Positions 1 through 12,807 of a DNA stretch of 64,000 bases are shown in pieces; positions within the stretch are counted from its first letter, which is position 1, and each line of letters opens with the position of its first letter. A model generated the notes under the pieces. That model made no database searches. It had not been told where the DNA came from and worked only from the letters and a program-made list of their open reading frames with translations. Position numbers and translations under genes: made by a program. The stretch comes from Neocallimastix lanati (nom. inval.) (taxonomy: Eukaryota > Neocallimastigomycota > Neocallimastigomycetes > Neocallimastigales > Neocallimastigaceae): contig JACVTC010000051.1 of NCBI GenBank assembly GCA_016946835.1, positions 461,501 through 525,500 on the forward strand, in the 5' to 3' direction.

Positions 1-2
1 GA

Positions 3-2035
3 GATGAAAACAGTAAAAAGGTTATCGAATTAAATCTCTCTGTTGAAAATTGGAAGGGTCTTCAAATTGATCAATTTGGAGAATTATTATTAACTGAACA
101 ATTTGATGTAAGTAGTGCTGATGGAGGTGAAAAAATTTTAGATTTCTATTTATTTGAACGTATTTTATTATCTTTCAAGGAAGGTGGTAAACAAAAGAGA
201 TCCAAGGTTGATGGAAAGTTGAGAACTCCATTGATTTTAAAGAATAGTATTTTCACAACGTTTATTACTAATGTTGAAGATATTTCAATTCCAGATCAAA
301 TGAAATTCCAATTTAAGGTAGAATTAAGAACTGGAGACGGACTTACCTCTCTTATTCTTAAAACTAAAAAAGGTATAGATTTAGTGCAAAAGTGGGTTGA
401 TGAATTTAAGAGTATTAAGGAAAAACGTAATCAAAAACAAAGTGCTTTTAATAACAATACTCAATTAATTAGTAATTTCAACTTTGCTTCTGCTTATGCT
501 CAGCAATACCAATATGATTCTTCTGAAGAAGAATATACGGAAGAACAATTAAATATGAAGAAGATGGCGGATGCATCAAATTCTTCATATACTTCTACTT
601 TGACTAATAATCAATCTCAAAGACCTGTGCCATATCGTTCTTCTTCCTTTTCTAGAAATGAACCTCCAGAATTTAATGCTAATCTTTCTCAATCCTTTTC
701 ATCAAATACTTCTAGTACTTATTATGGTGCTGGAAATGATACAAGAAATCCACAATATGATATATATTCTAATAACAGTTATTATGATGATTCCTTTTTA
801 GATGACTATTTTGAATATGATTCTGAAACTGAAGATGAATATATTCGTCGTGGTTCCGTTAGTAGTAATTATAATCAATATTATCAAAACTCTATTCCAA
901 ATAATCAATATCAACCATATTCTGCTAATCCAAGTAGTCATGGTTATTATTCTCATAGTCGTTCGAGTTCTAATCAATATTCTCAAAGTTCAAGAACATC
1001 TTCTTATCCAGATTTACCAACGCCAAATTATGTTCCACAACCAACTCTTCCAAATGAATCAAGAATGGTAAATAATATTTATATAATTATATATATATAA
1101 TTATATAATTTGTCTATTTATTATCTATTTATTTATATATACATATATATTATAAGGAAAACAAAATATAATTATCATTTTTTATTTTTTATATATCAAT
1201 AAATAAATTATTATTATTTTATAAAAAAAATTTAAAATTTAAGGAAATAATAATAATAATAATATATATATTTATTTTAATAAAATAATTTAATTTTAAT
1301 ATAAAATGATATTTTAATATATATATTAACCATTATATTTTATTATATTTTTTTTATAAATTTAAATTTAAAAATTAAATAAAAATAAAAAAAAAAAAAT
1401 AGAATAGTCAATATTTCCATCAACGTAATGTAAGTAATCCATCAATAATACAACCACAAACCCCAACTCGTACTGGAAGAGAAAGATCATTATCACGTGG
1501 TTCACGTACAGCTGTTCCAATGAAATCAAGTGCTAGTTCAGGAAATATACATGGTTTAACTAATTCTATGAATAATATGAATATTAGTAATGGTATGAGT
1601 CCATCTTATAAATCATTAAATCAAATTACACCACCAGTAACTCCACATAGTAACCCAATATTAACTCAAGTTCAACCAATTGCTCAACAATCAACGACTG
1701 GTCAACATAGATCTTTCCTTCCAGGTTTAGCTTTAGGTAATACTGCTAAATTGAAGACTCATTTTAGAGAAGATACTTTTACATTAGCTGTTCCATCTAC
1801 TTCAATTTCTTATGAAGAATTAAGAAAGAAGATTGAAAAGAAATTGAGACTTTGTTGTCGTTTACCACCAGACTTTGATTTCGATCAATTAAATATTCGT
1901 TATAAGGATGAAGTTGGTCATCATGTTCCAATTAATAATGATGATGATATATTTGAAGCTTTTGAAACAACATATCGTAATTTTGTAGGGAAGCGCAGTA
2001 GTGGTACCATGGTTATTGAATTATTTGTTCATTAA
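3..2035 (+). CDS. CDC24: Cdc24-type Rho-family GEF, C-terminal part (PH and PB1 domains); 5' end outside window
   Basis: Exons 3-1067 and 1403-2035 (phase 0; intron 1068-1402, GTAAAT...ATAG) give 565 visible residues. The open frame runs off the left edge, so the catalytic DH domain and start are missing. The first ~110 residues match the PH domain of Cdc24/Scd1 (NWKGLQIDQFGELLLTEQF, then a DFYLFERILLSFKE strand). A long Ser/Asn/Tyr-rich linker follows. The last ~85 residues form a PB1 domain: a basic LKTHFRED start and the acidic NNDDDIFEAFE cluster. In fungi Cdc24 loads Cdc42 with GTP at sites of polarised growth, and PB1 binds the Bem1/Scd2 scaffold. The family call rests on the PH+PB1 order and motif resemblance. 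The Kinase-like or Ras-type readings of this stretch do not fit. Confidence 0.8.
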
Positions 2036-2341
2036 ATAAAATAATTATTTTTTTATTCTAATTTTTTATTTTAAATAAAATTATTTCATTTTTTATTTTT
2101 TTTCTTTTAATTTTTTTTAATTTTTTTTTTTTTATATATAATAAGGAATATTTTAGTTAATTAATTAAAAAAAATTTTTATTTATTATTCTATTTTATTA
2201 AATTTAATCTATAATTAAGCTAAAAAAGCTTTATAGAAATAATTTAATGAATAAAAATAATAAATTTTAATTTAAATTTTAATATTAATATTAATAATAT
2301 TATTATTTTTATTTATAATAATATTTAGTATTCTTTTTTAT

Positions 2342-2408
<67 letters not shown>

Positions 2409-3604
2409 TCATCGTGCTATTAAAAGTTTTAAATGTTTTAAATAGGAAAGAAAAGATTTTTTTTTTTTTGTTGCTATTTTTTCTTTCTTTCATTTCATTT
2501 TTATTTTTGTTAAAACAAATCATTAAAAAAAAAAAAAAAAAAAAAAGCTAGTTTAAAAATATTTTTTTTATTATATTAGATACATTATTAGAAGAATAAA
2601 TTAAATAATTTAAAAATTATAATGAAAAAATATATATATATATATATTTTAATAATAACAATAATAAGAAATAAGTATACTTAATACAAAATGACAACAG
2701 CTATAATATATATAGAAAAAATATAAGATAAAAAAATAATTATAATTGAATCATTTAACAAGTTAATTTTAACATAATCATAATACCATTATTATTATCG
2801 TTTAATAAAATATAAAACGGCTACAGTCAAAAAATAACCAACCAACACATTCAATCAAAAAAAAAATATATAAATCAAGCAACTAAAACAAGCCAAAAAA
2901 AATTATATATAAAAAAATATCAATAATAAATAATTAAAGAATTTAATTAATCAAAAAGAAAAAAATTTTTAAATTTTTTTCATTTAAAAAAAATAAAAAA
3001 GAATATAAATATAATAATAGTTAATAATAATAAATTATTAATATATTTATATAAAAATAAAATGATCAACAGCTAAATATAAGAAAAAAAAAATATCTAA
3101 AAATAAAGACAAATTTAAAAAAAAAAAAATAATACAAATAAAAAAAAAAAAAAAAAAAGAATTAAAATTATATATATATATAGAAAAAAAAATAATATAT
3201 ATAAATCTTATTTTATTTTTTTTCTAAATAAATAAATAAATAAATATAAAATATAAATAAATATAAAATAAATAAATATAAATATAAATATAAATTTAAA
3301 TAAATAAAATAAAATAATAAATAAAAAAAAAAGTTTTTAATTTTAATTTTATTTTTATTTTTTTTTCTTTTTTTTATTTTTTTTCTATTTTTAATAATAT
3401 TTTTTTATTTTTTATTTTATTTTATTTTATTTTTTTTTTTCATTTTATTATTTTATTATTTCAATTTATTATTATAATTTTTTTTTATTTAATTCATTCT
3501 ATTATTTCATTTTTTCAATGATTATTAATATATAAATTTTTTTTATATTATGTTATTTTAATTATGAATCATAAAAAAAAAAAAGAGAAATAATAACATT
3601 TATT

Positions 3605-3700
3605 TGTTAGAATAGGTGAAATGTATGAAAAATAAACTTCAAATGTATTGAAACATATTGTAATATAAATAATGTATAAGCCACAATGTATTAATATAAA
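3605..3700 (-). mobile_element. Remnant of a LINE 3' end
   Basis: About 95 bp resemble the start of the minus-strand LINE copy at 37692-37785. The shared features occur in the same order: a TGTTAG block, a GTGAAAT(A/G)TATGAAAAA block, TTCAAAT(A/G)TATTGAAACA, then ATATAAATAAT and AAGCCACAA. It corresponds to the end of the ORF plus 3' flank. Nothing upstream of it in the element is recognisable here. Confidence 0.5.
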
Positions 3701-3809
3701 AGCATTTAATTTAGAATAAAAATAGGTGCTAGTAACTCTTTATCATAAAATATATTAATAAAATTGACATAATTATAAACCATAAATTCCTTACTCTTAA
3801 ACATTTATC

Positions 3810-3843
<34 letters not shown>

Positions 3844-5679
3844 TTTTACTTAATATTTTTATTATTTTATTATTTATATTTTATTTATATTTTTATTTAT
3901 ATTTTTAATTATTTATTTATTTACTTATATTTTTTTTTTTCCTTTTTCATTTTAATTTTTTTCCCCTATAATAAAAAGTAAAAAAATATAATTAATAGTA
4001 TATATTAATAATAATAATTTTAGAAAAAAAAAAAAAAAAGCTATGTATATGAAGTATATCTTGTATTATTTATGTTTTTATCCATTATCTTTGAATTAAT
4101 TTTATTAATATGGTTATATGTATTTATATATATATATATATTTTTTTTTTAAAAAAAAAAACACCCTATCTTTTTATTAAAAGTTATTTTAAACAAAAAT
4201 ATTATAATGTACGGAATGATATTTGAAAAATATATATTAAACGAAAATGTACCTATTAAATTTTATATTCTTATAAATAAAATATTAAAATTATGAAATA
4301 TATAAATACTTTATAAAGTTACCATTGTCATTTATTTATTTAGGGTTGTATTAGCAGTGAAATAATTAAAGCTATGTTCATGATCAATTAATTAATCAAT
4401 TAATTAATAATAATTAAATAATAATAAATAATAAATAATAAATAATAAATAATAAATAATGAATAATAAATGATAAATAATAATAAATAATAAATGATAA
4501 ATAATAAATAATAAATAATAAATAAATAATAAATAATAAAAAAGAGTATTTATTAATAAATAATAAATAATAAATAACTATTAACTAATAATAACTAGTA
4601 AATGCTAAATATTAAATAAATAATAATAAATATTTAAAATTTTTGGTTCAATATATAAATCAACCCTTCTTTTGGTTTGTATATAAAGTATTACATAATG
4701 TAATAAAATAAATCTTCTAATATTCAATATTTATTAATAATTAAAATTATTTTATATTAAATGAGTTATTTCTTGATTTAAATGATTTAATATACATTTT
4801 TTTACTTTTTATTATTTATTATTTATTATATTCTATTTATTATTATATAAATATGTATAATAATAGAAAAAAAAAGTTAATATTTCCATATTTCATATAG
4901 TATATCAAAGAAGAAATTACTTAATATTTAATATTTTATTAAACAAAAAAATCATTTATTTGTATAGTATATATAATAAAAATATATTCATAGGGTGGAA
5001 ATGGAATTTTAGAGAATTAACATAATTTTTGAAATTTAATATTTTATGTGATCCACAATATAAAATTTTAATTAATTAAATGAAACAAAAAACAAATAAA
5101 TCGAAATGTCATTATTGAATATCTATAATATTATATATATATTATTTATTTACAGTAATGTCAAATGACATATCTGGGTAAGTAAAGAAAAAAAAAAAAA
5201 CATACCTACTATTCAAAGGTCATTAACTTATAAATATTTATTAGAAACATGCAAAATTTATATTACATATATCTATATTTATTCTATAGATTATATTTAA
5301 TATATATATTCTAAATATATTTAATTTTCAAATCTATAAAACAAAAAACAAACAAACAAAAAATTAAAAAAATAATCATAAACCTTAAATTTTCATAGAA
5401 ATTTATATTTATAATTTTTATGTGGTATTTAAAAAATTTATTAAAATTTAATTTATCTATATTTGGGAATTTTAAACTCTATGAAAATTGTAAATTTATT
5501 TATTAATTATTATTTATTATTTATTATCTATTGTGTATTATGTATTTAATATTAATATTTATTATTATTTATTTAATTATTATTTACTATTTATTATTTA
5601 TTGTATATTATGTATTTAATATTAATATTTATTATTATTTATATATTATTTATTTATTGTCTTTCTAGTTTTTATCTCA

Positions 5680-6230
5680 ATGGTTAATACTCCGGGAAAA
5701 ACATACATTCATGATTTATATAGGGTATTTTCTCCATACCCAGGGTTATCCCTATAAATGAAGTTGGAAGTTCGCTCGCCATGGTATGATTTACATATTG
5801 TGTTGGACTCTACTCAGGCTTTGTGTTAATGTTCTGCGTAGTTAGGATGAATAAAGAAATTTATAATATATCTACATGTACTAAAAAAAACTAGTTAACT
5901 GATAGGAACGTTAACTATTCATCAATCTTGATGAAAAGCATAAAAGTTCCTTGACATAATCACAGTATTATTTCCATACATGTGACTGTTAAGGGACGTC
6001 ATTTAGTACTACCCTTGCTTAGAGAATAAGAAACGAGAGTCATCGCCGAATTGGTATGATCAAATAGTAACTACTGTGGTTACATAATATATTATATATG
6101 CTTGTGGTGACCCATATATTTTGAATATTACATAGCTCTCGGTTGTACTAACAGTATATATTGTTATTGCGTAAAAGAAGGAAAAGAAGGATACCATATA
6201 TGTATAAGTAGATATGCAAAGGTCTAAAAA
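5680..6230. other. Less A/T-rich island with short perfect inverted repeats, no ORF
   Basis: Roughly 550 bp look far richer in G+C than the flanks yet hold no long ORF. Visible inverted repeats are AGTTAAC (5893-5899) with GTTAACT (5910-5916); TTCATCA (5918-5924) with TGATGAA (5929-5935); GGGTAT/ATACCC around 5723-5741; and GTTCCTT (about 5950) with AAGGGAC (about 5992), allowing one G-U pair. It may be a transposon relic or a structured RNA. I do not recognise it. Confidence 0.4.
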
Positions 6231-7930
6231 AAAATATTTATTAAATATTTAATATTTAATATTTATTATGAATTTAAGATTTAATATTATTTATTATTCA
6301 ATTATTTATTAATTAAATATTTAATTGTCTTTTATTCAATTATTTATTTATTATTTAATTATTATATACTATATAATTATTAATTATTATTTAATTATTA
6401 TATACTATATAATTATTATTTATTATTTAATTATTATTATTTAATTATTATTATTTAATTAGTAAAATTAATTATTTATTATTTATTAGTCAATATATTT
6501 TTTATTTATCAGTAATTATTTTTATGTTTTTTATAAAGGTATTTATTTATTATTTATTATATTTAAATACAAAAATTTATTTGTTTAATCATTTGAAATA
6601 AAAAAAATCCAAATACAACCATTAAAACAGGCCCATCAATTGTCAACTCGTTGGTTTAAATTCGTTTTTCTTTTTATTTTATTTATTAAATAGAATAACT
6701 TTTAATATATACAATATTAAATATAAATAATACATGAATATTTTTTAAATATTTATTAATTTCCAGAAAAACTAATAAATTAAATCATTAATTTTTTAAG
6801 TTAAATTATATTATTTCTGATTTTAATATATCAGTACAACAGAATAATATTACATTATATTGTATAATATATAAATATAATATTAAATAAATTTTGTGTA
6901 ATAAAATATTTAATAATAAAAAATTAAAAAAAAATAATAAAAATTTAATAAAATAATAAAAATCAAAAAAAAAAAAAACATAAAAAATTAATATTATATT
7001 AATAAATAATTTGCTTGATAGAAAATAAAATAAAAATAATAATAATAATAAAAAAAAAAGGATAATTAATTAATTACAAAATAAATAATAACTAATAATA
7101 AAAAAAAATAAAACAAAATATAAAAAAAAATTTAATATTAATTATTTTTATTTATTTTCTCATAATTAATATTAATTTTATGACAAAACAAAACAAAACC
7201 AAGGAAAATAATAATAATTAAAAAAAAAATTATAAAAATAAAGATAAAGTACTCAAAAAAAAAATTTTTTTTTAAAAAAAAATAATAATATTAAATAAAA
7301 AAAAAATAAATATTAATTTAAGAAAAATAATATATATATAAAAAAAAGGTATAAATATATATTTTTATAAAAATATAGAAAAATAAATAATAAAAAAAAT
7401 AATATAATTGTAGTTTGAAATAGTGGATATATATATAAGTATTAAAAAAATAAAGGATGTTATAATTAATAATTAATAAAAAAATAAAAAATTTAAATAA
7501 TGATGTCATGAATAAAATAAAATAAAATATATATATATATTTATTGTTTTGAATTATAAATTAAACGATATTTGATAAATAAAAGTATAAACGTAAAAAA
7601 AAAAATTGAATAAATTGATTAAACAGGGAAAGAATATATATATTTCATGTTTAGTATATATGTATAAAATTAAAAAAAAAAAAAAAAAAAGACTATCTTG
7701 TTTAAAAATAAAGAAAAGAAGTAAATAGTTTAATTTTTTATTATTTTATTTTATTTTATTTTTTATTTTAAATAATTATTTATTTTAAAATAATATATAT
7801 AAAAAAAAAATAAAATAAAAAATCAATTTTAAAGAAAGGAAATACACATAAATTGATATCAAATAGATAAAATTAAATATAATATTAAAAAAATAATGTG
7901 AAATAGAAAAATTGAATGTTATTTTTTTTT

Positions 7931-7968
<38 letters not shown>

Positions 7969-8038
7969 AAAAAATTCATATTAATAAAAACTATATTATT
8001 ATATTTTATATTGTTTTATTAAAATTATATATTTAAAG

Positions 8039-8773
8039 ATGGCAAGAGGAAAGAATACTCAAAATTACATTCTTAAGCGTAAAAGAAACCCAAATAAGTC
8101 AAAGGGTGTTAATGGTTCAAATGAAACCCTTGATGTTGTATTACAAAACAAGTATGATTCCGCTGTTGGAACTTTAGAAAATATTTCTCTTAAACTTTAC
8201 AATATGTGTAATAAGAAAACAATGTACATTGGTATGGGTGCTTTCTTATTAGTTTTTCTCATCTTAAACTTTATTGAAAGAAGAATTACTAAATACACAT
8301 ATTCTTATGAAAATATTTCTGAAATTAAATACAAATCTGTTTATAATGGTCACTACAACTACAAGGGTAAAGAATCTTATGAAACTCTCACCGCTATGGG
8401 TGCTGAAGGAAGAAAAATTTATTTATTCTATAATTTAGTTTTAATTTTCATTTATTCCCCAGCTTTATTTGTTGGTGTCACCAATCTTATTACTGATATT
8501 TGTGGTTTAACTAAAACAAATATTATGCCATTCGGTATTGCTATTTTCCAAATTCTTGAAAGTGTTGCATTAGTTTTCACGCTTTTGGGTTATCCAAATA
8601 CTTTAGGTCTTCTTTTCATTGCTGGTAAATTAGCTGTTATTAAATACTTCTTTATATTCCTCGCTATTTTCGTAGTTATTTTCGGTGCTATTGATAGATA
8701 TCAAAATAAACCAAAGCCAGTACCAGAAACTAAGAGTGAAGAAAATAAGAAAGAAGAAAAGAAAAATAATTAA
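8039..8773 (+). CDS. Multi-pass membrane protein of unknown function
   Basis: Intronless, 244 aa. The start has A at -3 (AAGATGG context). A basic, Asn/Lys-rich cytosolic-type N-terminus (1-60) precedes hydrophobic segments at about 62-79, 127-150, 162-184, 186-201 and 203-218. The tail (221-244) is hydrophilic and rich in Lys and Glu. A charged loop at about 80-125 separates the first two segments. The C terminus ends EEKKNN, which contains no canonical KKxx motif. Codons ending in C are more frequent than in neighbouring genes (for example CTC, AAC, GCC), which may reflect high expression. I cannot name the family. The uninterrupted frame, start context and codon bias make the gene itself secure. 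Confidence 0.8.
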   Translation: MARGKNTQNYILKRKRNPNKSKGVNGSNETLDVVLQNKYDSAVGTLENISLKLYNMCNKKTMYIGMGAFLLVFLILNFIERRITKYTYSYENISEIKYKSVYNGHYNYKGKESYETLTAMGAEGRKIYLFYNLVLIFIYSPALFVGVTNLITDICGLTKTNIMPFGIAIFQILESVALVFTLLGYPNTLGLLFIAGKLAVIKYFFIFLAIFVVIFGAIDRYQNKPKPVPETKSEENKKEEKKNN

Positions 8774-8802
8774 AACCAATTAAATTAAAAAAAAAAAAAA
8801 AA

Positions 8803-8836
<34 letters not shown>

Positions 8837-9975
8837 TCAAAATAAAACAAAAATCAATTAATAAATAACAACAATATATATATATATTATATAAATAAAC
8901 AGAAATAATTATTATATAATAAATTTAATATAATAATAGCAATATTAATAAAACATAATCATTTAAAAAAAAAAGAAAAAGAAAGAAATGGTAATTAAAT
9001 ATATATATATATATTCATTATTCATTATATTCATCATAAACAATAACGATAGCAATAGCAATATATATTTTTAAAAAAAAAAAAAAAAAAAAAAAACAGA
9101 AATAAAAACAAATAATAATAAAACCTAATAATTAATTTAATAGAAAATAATATAAAGTTTTTAATTATATAATATATATATATATATATAAATATATGAT
9201 AGATAAAAATAAAACGAAATATAATAATAATAATAAATAAACGTTCCAGAAATTATATATATATATATAAACAATAGGGTTTTATGGTATATATATGCTA
9301 AAAACCTATACTGTTTATTAACAATCTGGAACGTGTATTATTCAATGAACAATATAGATAAATAATAATAAAAATAAATAATAAAAAAAAAAAAAAAAAA
9401 AAAAGAAAAAAGAAAATAGTATTACGCTAAAGATAGATTTTATTATACTGTAATAATTTAGCAATTAAAAAAAAAGTAAGTTATTATTGTATAGAATAAA
9501 AACATAATTTTATTTTCTTTACATCCATTTTTTTTTTTTTTTGTTAATATTATATTTTATTTTTAGAAAAAGATAAAAATAAATAAATAAATAAAAAAAT
9601 AAATAAATAAATAATATTAAACAATAAAAAAAAATTTTTTTTACTTTAATTTTTGTTTTGATATTCATTAATGTTCATTTTAGTTTTTAAATTAATATAT
9701 ATAATTAATTTTCTTAAAATAAAAAGTTGATATAGAGTTTACTATGAATTAGTAATATAATACTTTAACATTTTTTTTTTTATTATAAAAGAGTATTTTG
9801 ATTTGGCATATAGACGTTTTTAGTTTTTAGTTTTTCTTTTTATCTTTAGATGACCAATGCCTCTGAAGAAGAAGATTGTCAATTCAAAATTTAATCCGGA
9901 ATAAGAATTTCTTTAAATAGAAATCTTATAATCTGGAGGTGAGGTTCGTTGCATATGAACTTTTTTTTTGAATTT
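8774..9975. other. Intergenic A/T DNA carrying a foldback element
   Basis: Mostly A/T repeats, including AAT (8806-8834) and a poly(A) tract near 9073-9096. The foldback at 9241-9334 is listed separately. A slightly less A/T-rich stretch at about 9805-9960 immediately precedes the LINE insertion and is its pre-insertion target DNA. No gene is supported. Confidence 0.5.
9241..9334. repeat. 94-bp foldback (inverted-repeat) element
   Basis: Terminal arms ACGTTCCAGA (9241-9250) and TCTGGAACGT (9325-9334) are perfect 10-bp inverted repeats. An inner imperfect pair follows: ATAGGGTTTT near 9274-9283 pairs with AAAACCTAT near 9301-9309, and flanking AAACA pairs with TGTTT. The whole unit could form one long hairpin. 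It resembles a miniature inverted-repeat element, but no clear target-site duplication is visible. Confidence 0.6.
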
Positions 9976-9990
9976 ATTTATACACTTTAT
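9976..9990. repeat. Left target-site duplication of the LINE
   Basis: ATTTATACACTTTAT, identical to 11649-11663. The first A is ambiguous because the right copy abuts the poly(A) tail, so the duplication is 14-15 bp. Confidence 0.85.
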
Positions 9991-11499
9991 GATATTGTTT
10001 TAGTTGCTCCATCTAAACAAGCTCTTAAGAAAATTTTGAATAAAGTTCATGAATGGGCTATTAAAAATGAAATGACTTTTGGAATTAATAAGTGTGCTAC
10101 TCTTGTTGTAAAACCAATTAACTTTGTTAAACCGATAAATTATGAAGATCCATCTTTCTTTATTGGTAGTAGTAAATTACCTAAAACTGACAACTATACC
10201 TATCTTGGTATTCCTTTTGATGAATCTTTATCACTGAAACCTATACAATCCAAATTAAACAGTAATTTAAATGTCAAGTTAAATTTGTACTTTCGATTTC
10301 TTATTAATAAATCTGTTCCTCTCTCATTGAAGAAATATGTTTTAATTTCGTTTATTCTTAGTCTTGTTATATATTATGCTCCTCTCTTTGGTTCAAATAA
10401 GAGCAGATGTTCTAAAGCTCAAAAAATTATTAATAGAGGACTTTATTGGAGTTACGGATTTAAATCTCGCAATTCTTCTGTTAGTCTCTATAATATTACT
10501 CGTGAATTGAGAATACCTCCTCTTTCAGCTGTCTGTGCTATATCTCAATTACGTTGCTTTAGAAAATGGAAAAACTCATCATGTATTATTAATCATCTCA
10601 CTAATAATATTCCTACTATGTCACATTACTCATGGACTAAAGAATCAAGGACTTTGGATAAGAAATTAAATGGTAAGAAAACAAGTGAAATAAAAAAGTT
10701 TTATTGGGAAAGAGATGTCTTCAAACCCTCAAAAGCTAAAAAAGCAATTATTTACAAGGAGAATGATTTTGGATTTATTTCAGAAATCAGAAACTTAACA
10801 TTTCAATATCCTAAGTATCAGTTGGGATTCTTTTGGATTTCTCGAATTAGGTGTGGTTTTAAATTCGACATTAGTATTTCCATTAAAAGAAAAATCGTCT
10901 CAGAAGATTGCCCTAAATGTTGCCCTTGTTGTGGTGTTAGTGTACCTAGCTTTTCTCACTGGATCTTTGCCTGTAAAGAATTGGAAAATTACAGAAATAA
11001 ATCTTTACCTTTTCTAGATGATCTCTTTTTGAAGTTTGCATTGATAATTGAACAAAAATCCTTGGATGTTTCTTTAGATTCAGAAAAGGATTATGATAAT
11101 AATATTTATTATTATATATTGAATGCACTTCTTGGTGGGCGTTCAATATATTCAAAAATTAAAGTTAATGATGGGGAACAAAGACAATTAGTTGACAATA
11201 TTTTTAAACAAAGTTCAACTTCGTCAACTGTTCCGTATTTTGTGGGGATTGCGGAGTTTCTAACAAACGTAATACCATTAATTTGTCGATCTTTTAGTTT
11301 GATGATGAAATGGTATTCCGTTGAATCTACTGTTACCAAGAGCGTCGACGTTGAAATGATAAGGCATGGATTTTCACCTCCAGATACAGATTCGATTGAT
11401 AACACTAATACTGAAATTATTACTCGCAATAATGGACGTGGTGTTATTATCGAGGAATGGGAAAAGTTAGAGGCTATTGCTTCTAACGCACTTTTATAA
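9991..11499 (+). pseudogene. LINE ORF2 C-terminal fragment: RT palm/thumb and CCHC-like zinc region
   Basis: The open frame can be read from 9949, but its first 14 residues come from flanking host DNA; element coding starts with DIVLVAPS. What follows is the post-YADD part of a LINE reverse transcriptase: a WAIKNEMTFGINKCATLVV segment, a YLGIPFDESLS motif, thumb-like helices, and then a Cys/His region (CPKCCPCCGV...SHWIFAC) that matches the zinc-knuckle segment found after LINE RT domains. Fingers, catalytic Asp pair and endonuclease are absent, so it cannot mobilise by itself. The copy at 37728-38465 is clearly homologous but not near-identical, so more than one lineage is present. Confidence 0.85.
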
Positions 11500-11604
11500 T
11501 TTTATAATATATAATATTTTATTTCATGTATTTTATTATTTTTTTATTTCTTTAAAATCATGTAATTTTATTATTATTATAAATTAAATAAAGTTTTCTC
11601 TAAG

Positions 11605-11648
<44 letters not shown>
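9991..11648 (+). mobile_element. 5'-truncated LINE (non-LTR retrotransposon) insertion, apparently recent
   Basis: The element starts inside the reverse-transcriptase core, at the DIVLVAPS sequence that normally follows the F/YADD catalytic motif. It then holds an intact ORF to 11499, a ~108-bp 3' UTR and a poly(A) tail of about 40 nt. It is flanked by the 15-bp direct repeat ATTTATACACTTTAT at 9976-9990 and 11649-11663. A 5' truncation, poly(A) tail and variable-length duplication are hallmarks of target-primed reverse transcription. The perfect repeats and undamaged ORF suggest a young insertion. Confidence 0.9.
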
Positions 11649-11652
<4 letters not shown>

Positions 11653-11663
11653 ATACACTTTAT
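11649..11663. repeat. Right target-site duplication of the LINE
   Basis: ATTTATACACTTTAT directly after the poly(A) tail, matching 9976-9990. Confidence 0.85.
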
Positions 11664-11839
11664 TTTGAATATTATTTTTACTTCACATTATAATTTAAAA
11701 TATTATTACGTTCAAATTGGATAAATAATATTTATTTTTTTATTAATTGAGTGTTTAAAAATTATTATTATTATTATTATTATTATTATTTTCATGTAAT
11801 CAATTAATAAATAAATAAATAAATTTCGTAGTAATTGCA

Positions 11840-11874
<35 letters not shown>

Positions 11875-12409
11875 GAATGAACAGAGGAAGGTTTTGATGA
11901 TAATATTAATTTTTATGTGGCTTGTCTTCTTCTTGGAGGGAAATACTATGTATAAAAATATGAAATCTTAAAGAAAGGTTCTGAGGGAAGGGGCTGGTAT
12001 AATACTAATAAGATAGGTTAAACATAAAGTTAAGTTAAACTACATATATAATATATTAGAATCAGAACTATTTAATAGAAGTTCTTTTAAATGTCTTTAC
12101 TTCCACTCAGTATTGAATTGTAGCTTATTTATAGTAATGCTCTTCCAATATAGAATATAAAAATATATTTATTAATTAGAGTTTTCTTGTTAAATAAATT
12201 AGTGATGTATTTTTTGAATTATTTCATTAACTAAATTTCCATAAAAAAAAAAAAAAAGAAAAGAAAAAACTAATATATAGATAATATAATATAATATAAT
12301 ATATATAAAAAAAGAAAATAAGAAATGATAATTAAAAACTAATATTTAAATATTCATTTTATTTATTATTATTACTTTTATTTTAAATATTTTAAATATA
12401 AAATAATTT

Positions 12410-12446
<37 letters not shown>

Positions 12447-12583
12447 CTTGAAATAATATGTTTTACTTTATTTTTAAAAATTAATAGATTTTTATTAAAT
12501 GATGAATAAAAAAAACTAATAATAATAAAGAAATTAATAGAAATGTACATTATAATAAAAAAGTGATTGTTTTAAATATATGT

Positions 12584-12631
<48 letters not shown>

Positions 12632-12712
12632 CCTTTTTCATTTTCTTATGCTTTTATTAATATGTATTGAATATAATAGAAGAAAAAAGAAAAGGAATTA
12701 TAATTGTTTTAT

Positions 12713-12743
<31 letters not shown>

Positions 12744-12755
12744 TTTTTTTTAAAT

Positions 12756-12807
<52 letters not shown>

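Larger units (their letters stand above)
2039..8038. other. Intergenic A/T-rich DNA between CDC24 and a membrane-protein gene
   Basis: Six kilobases without a supportable host gene. It holds an A-tract near 2342-2386, alternating TA runs, an AATAAT-type array (about 4395-4630), a LINE 3' remnant (about 3605-3700) and a clearly less A/T-rich island (about 5680-6230), both listed separately. I see no tRNA or rRNA. Confidence 0.6.

Noticed and set aside
5680-6230. Group I intron, hammerhead ribozyme or tRNA
   Set aside because: I looked for conserved core words (CTGATGA/GAAA for hammerhead, group I P7 words, tRNA B-box) and found no convincing set.
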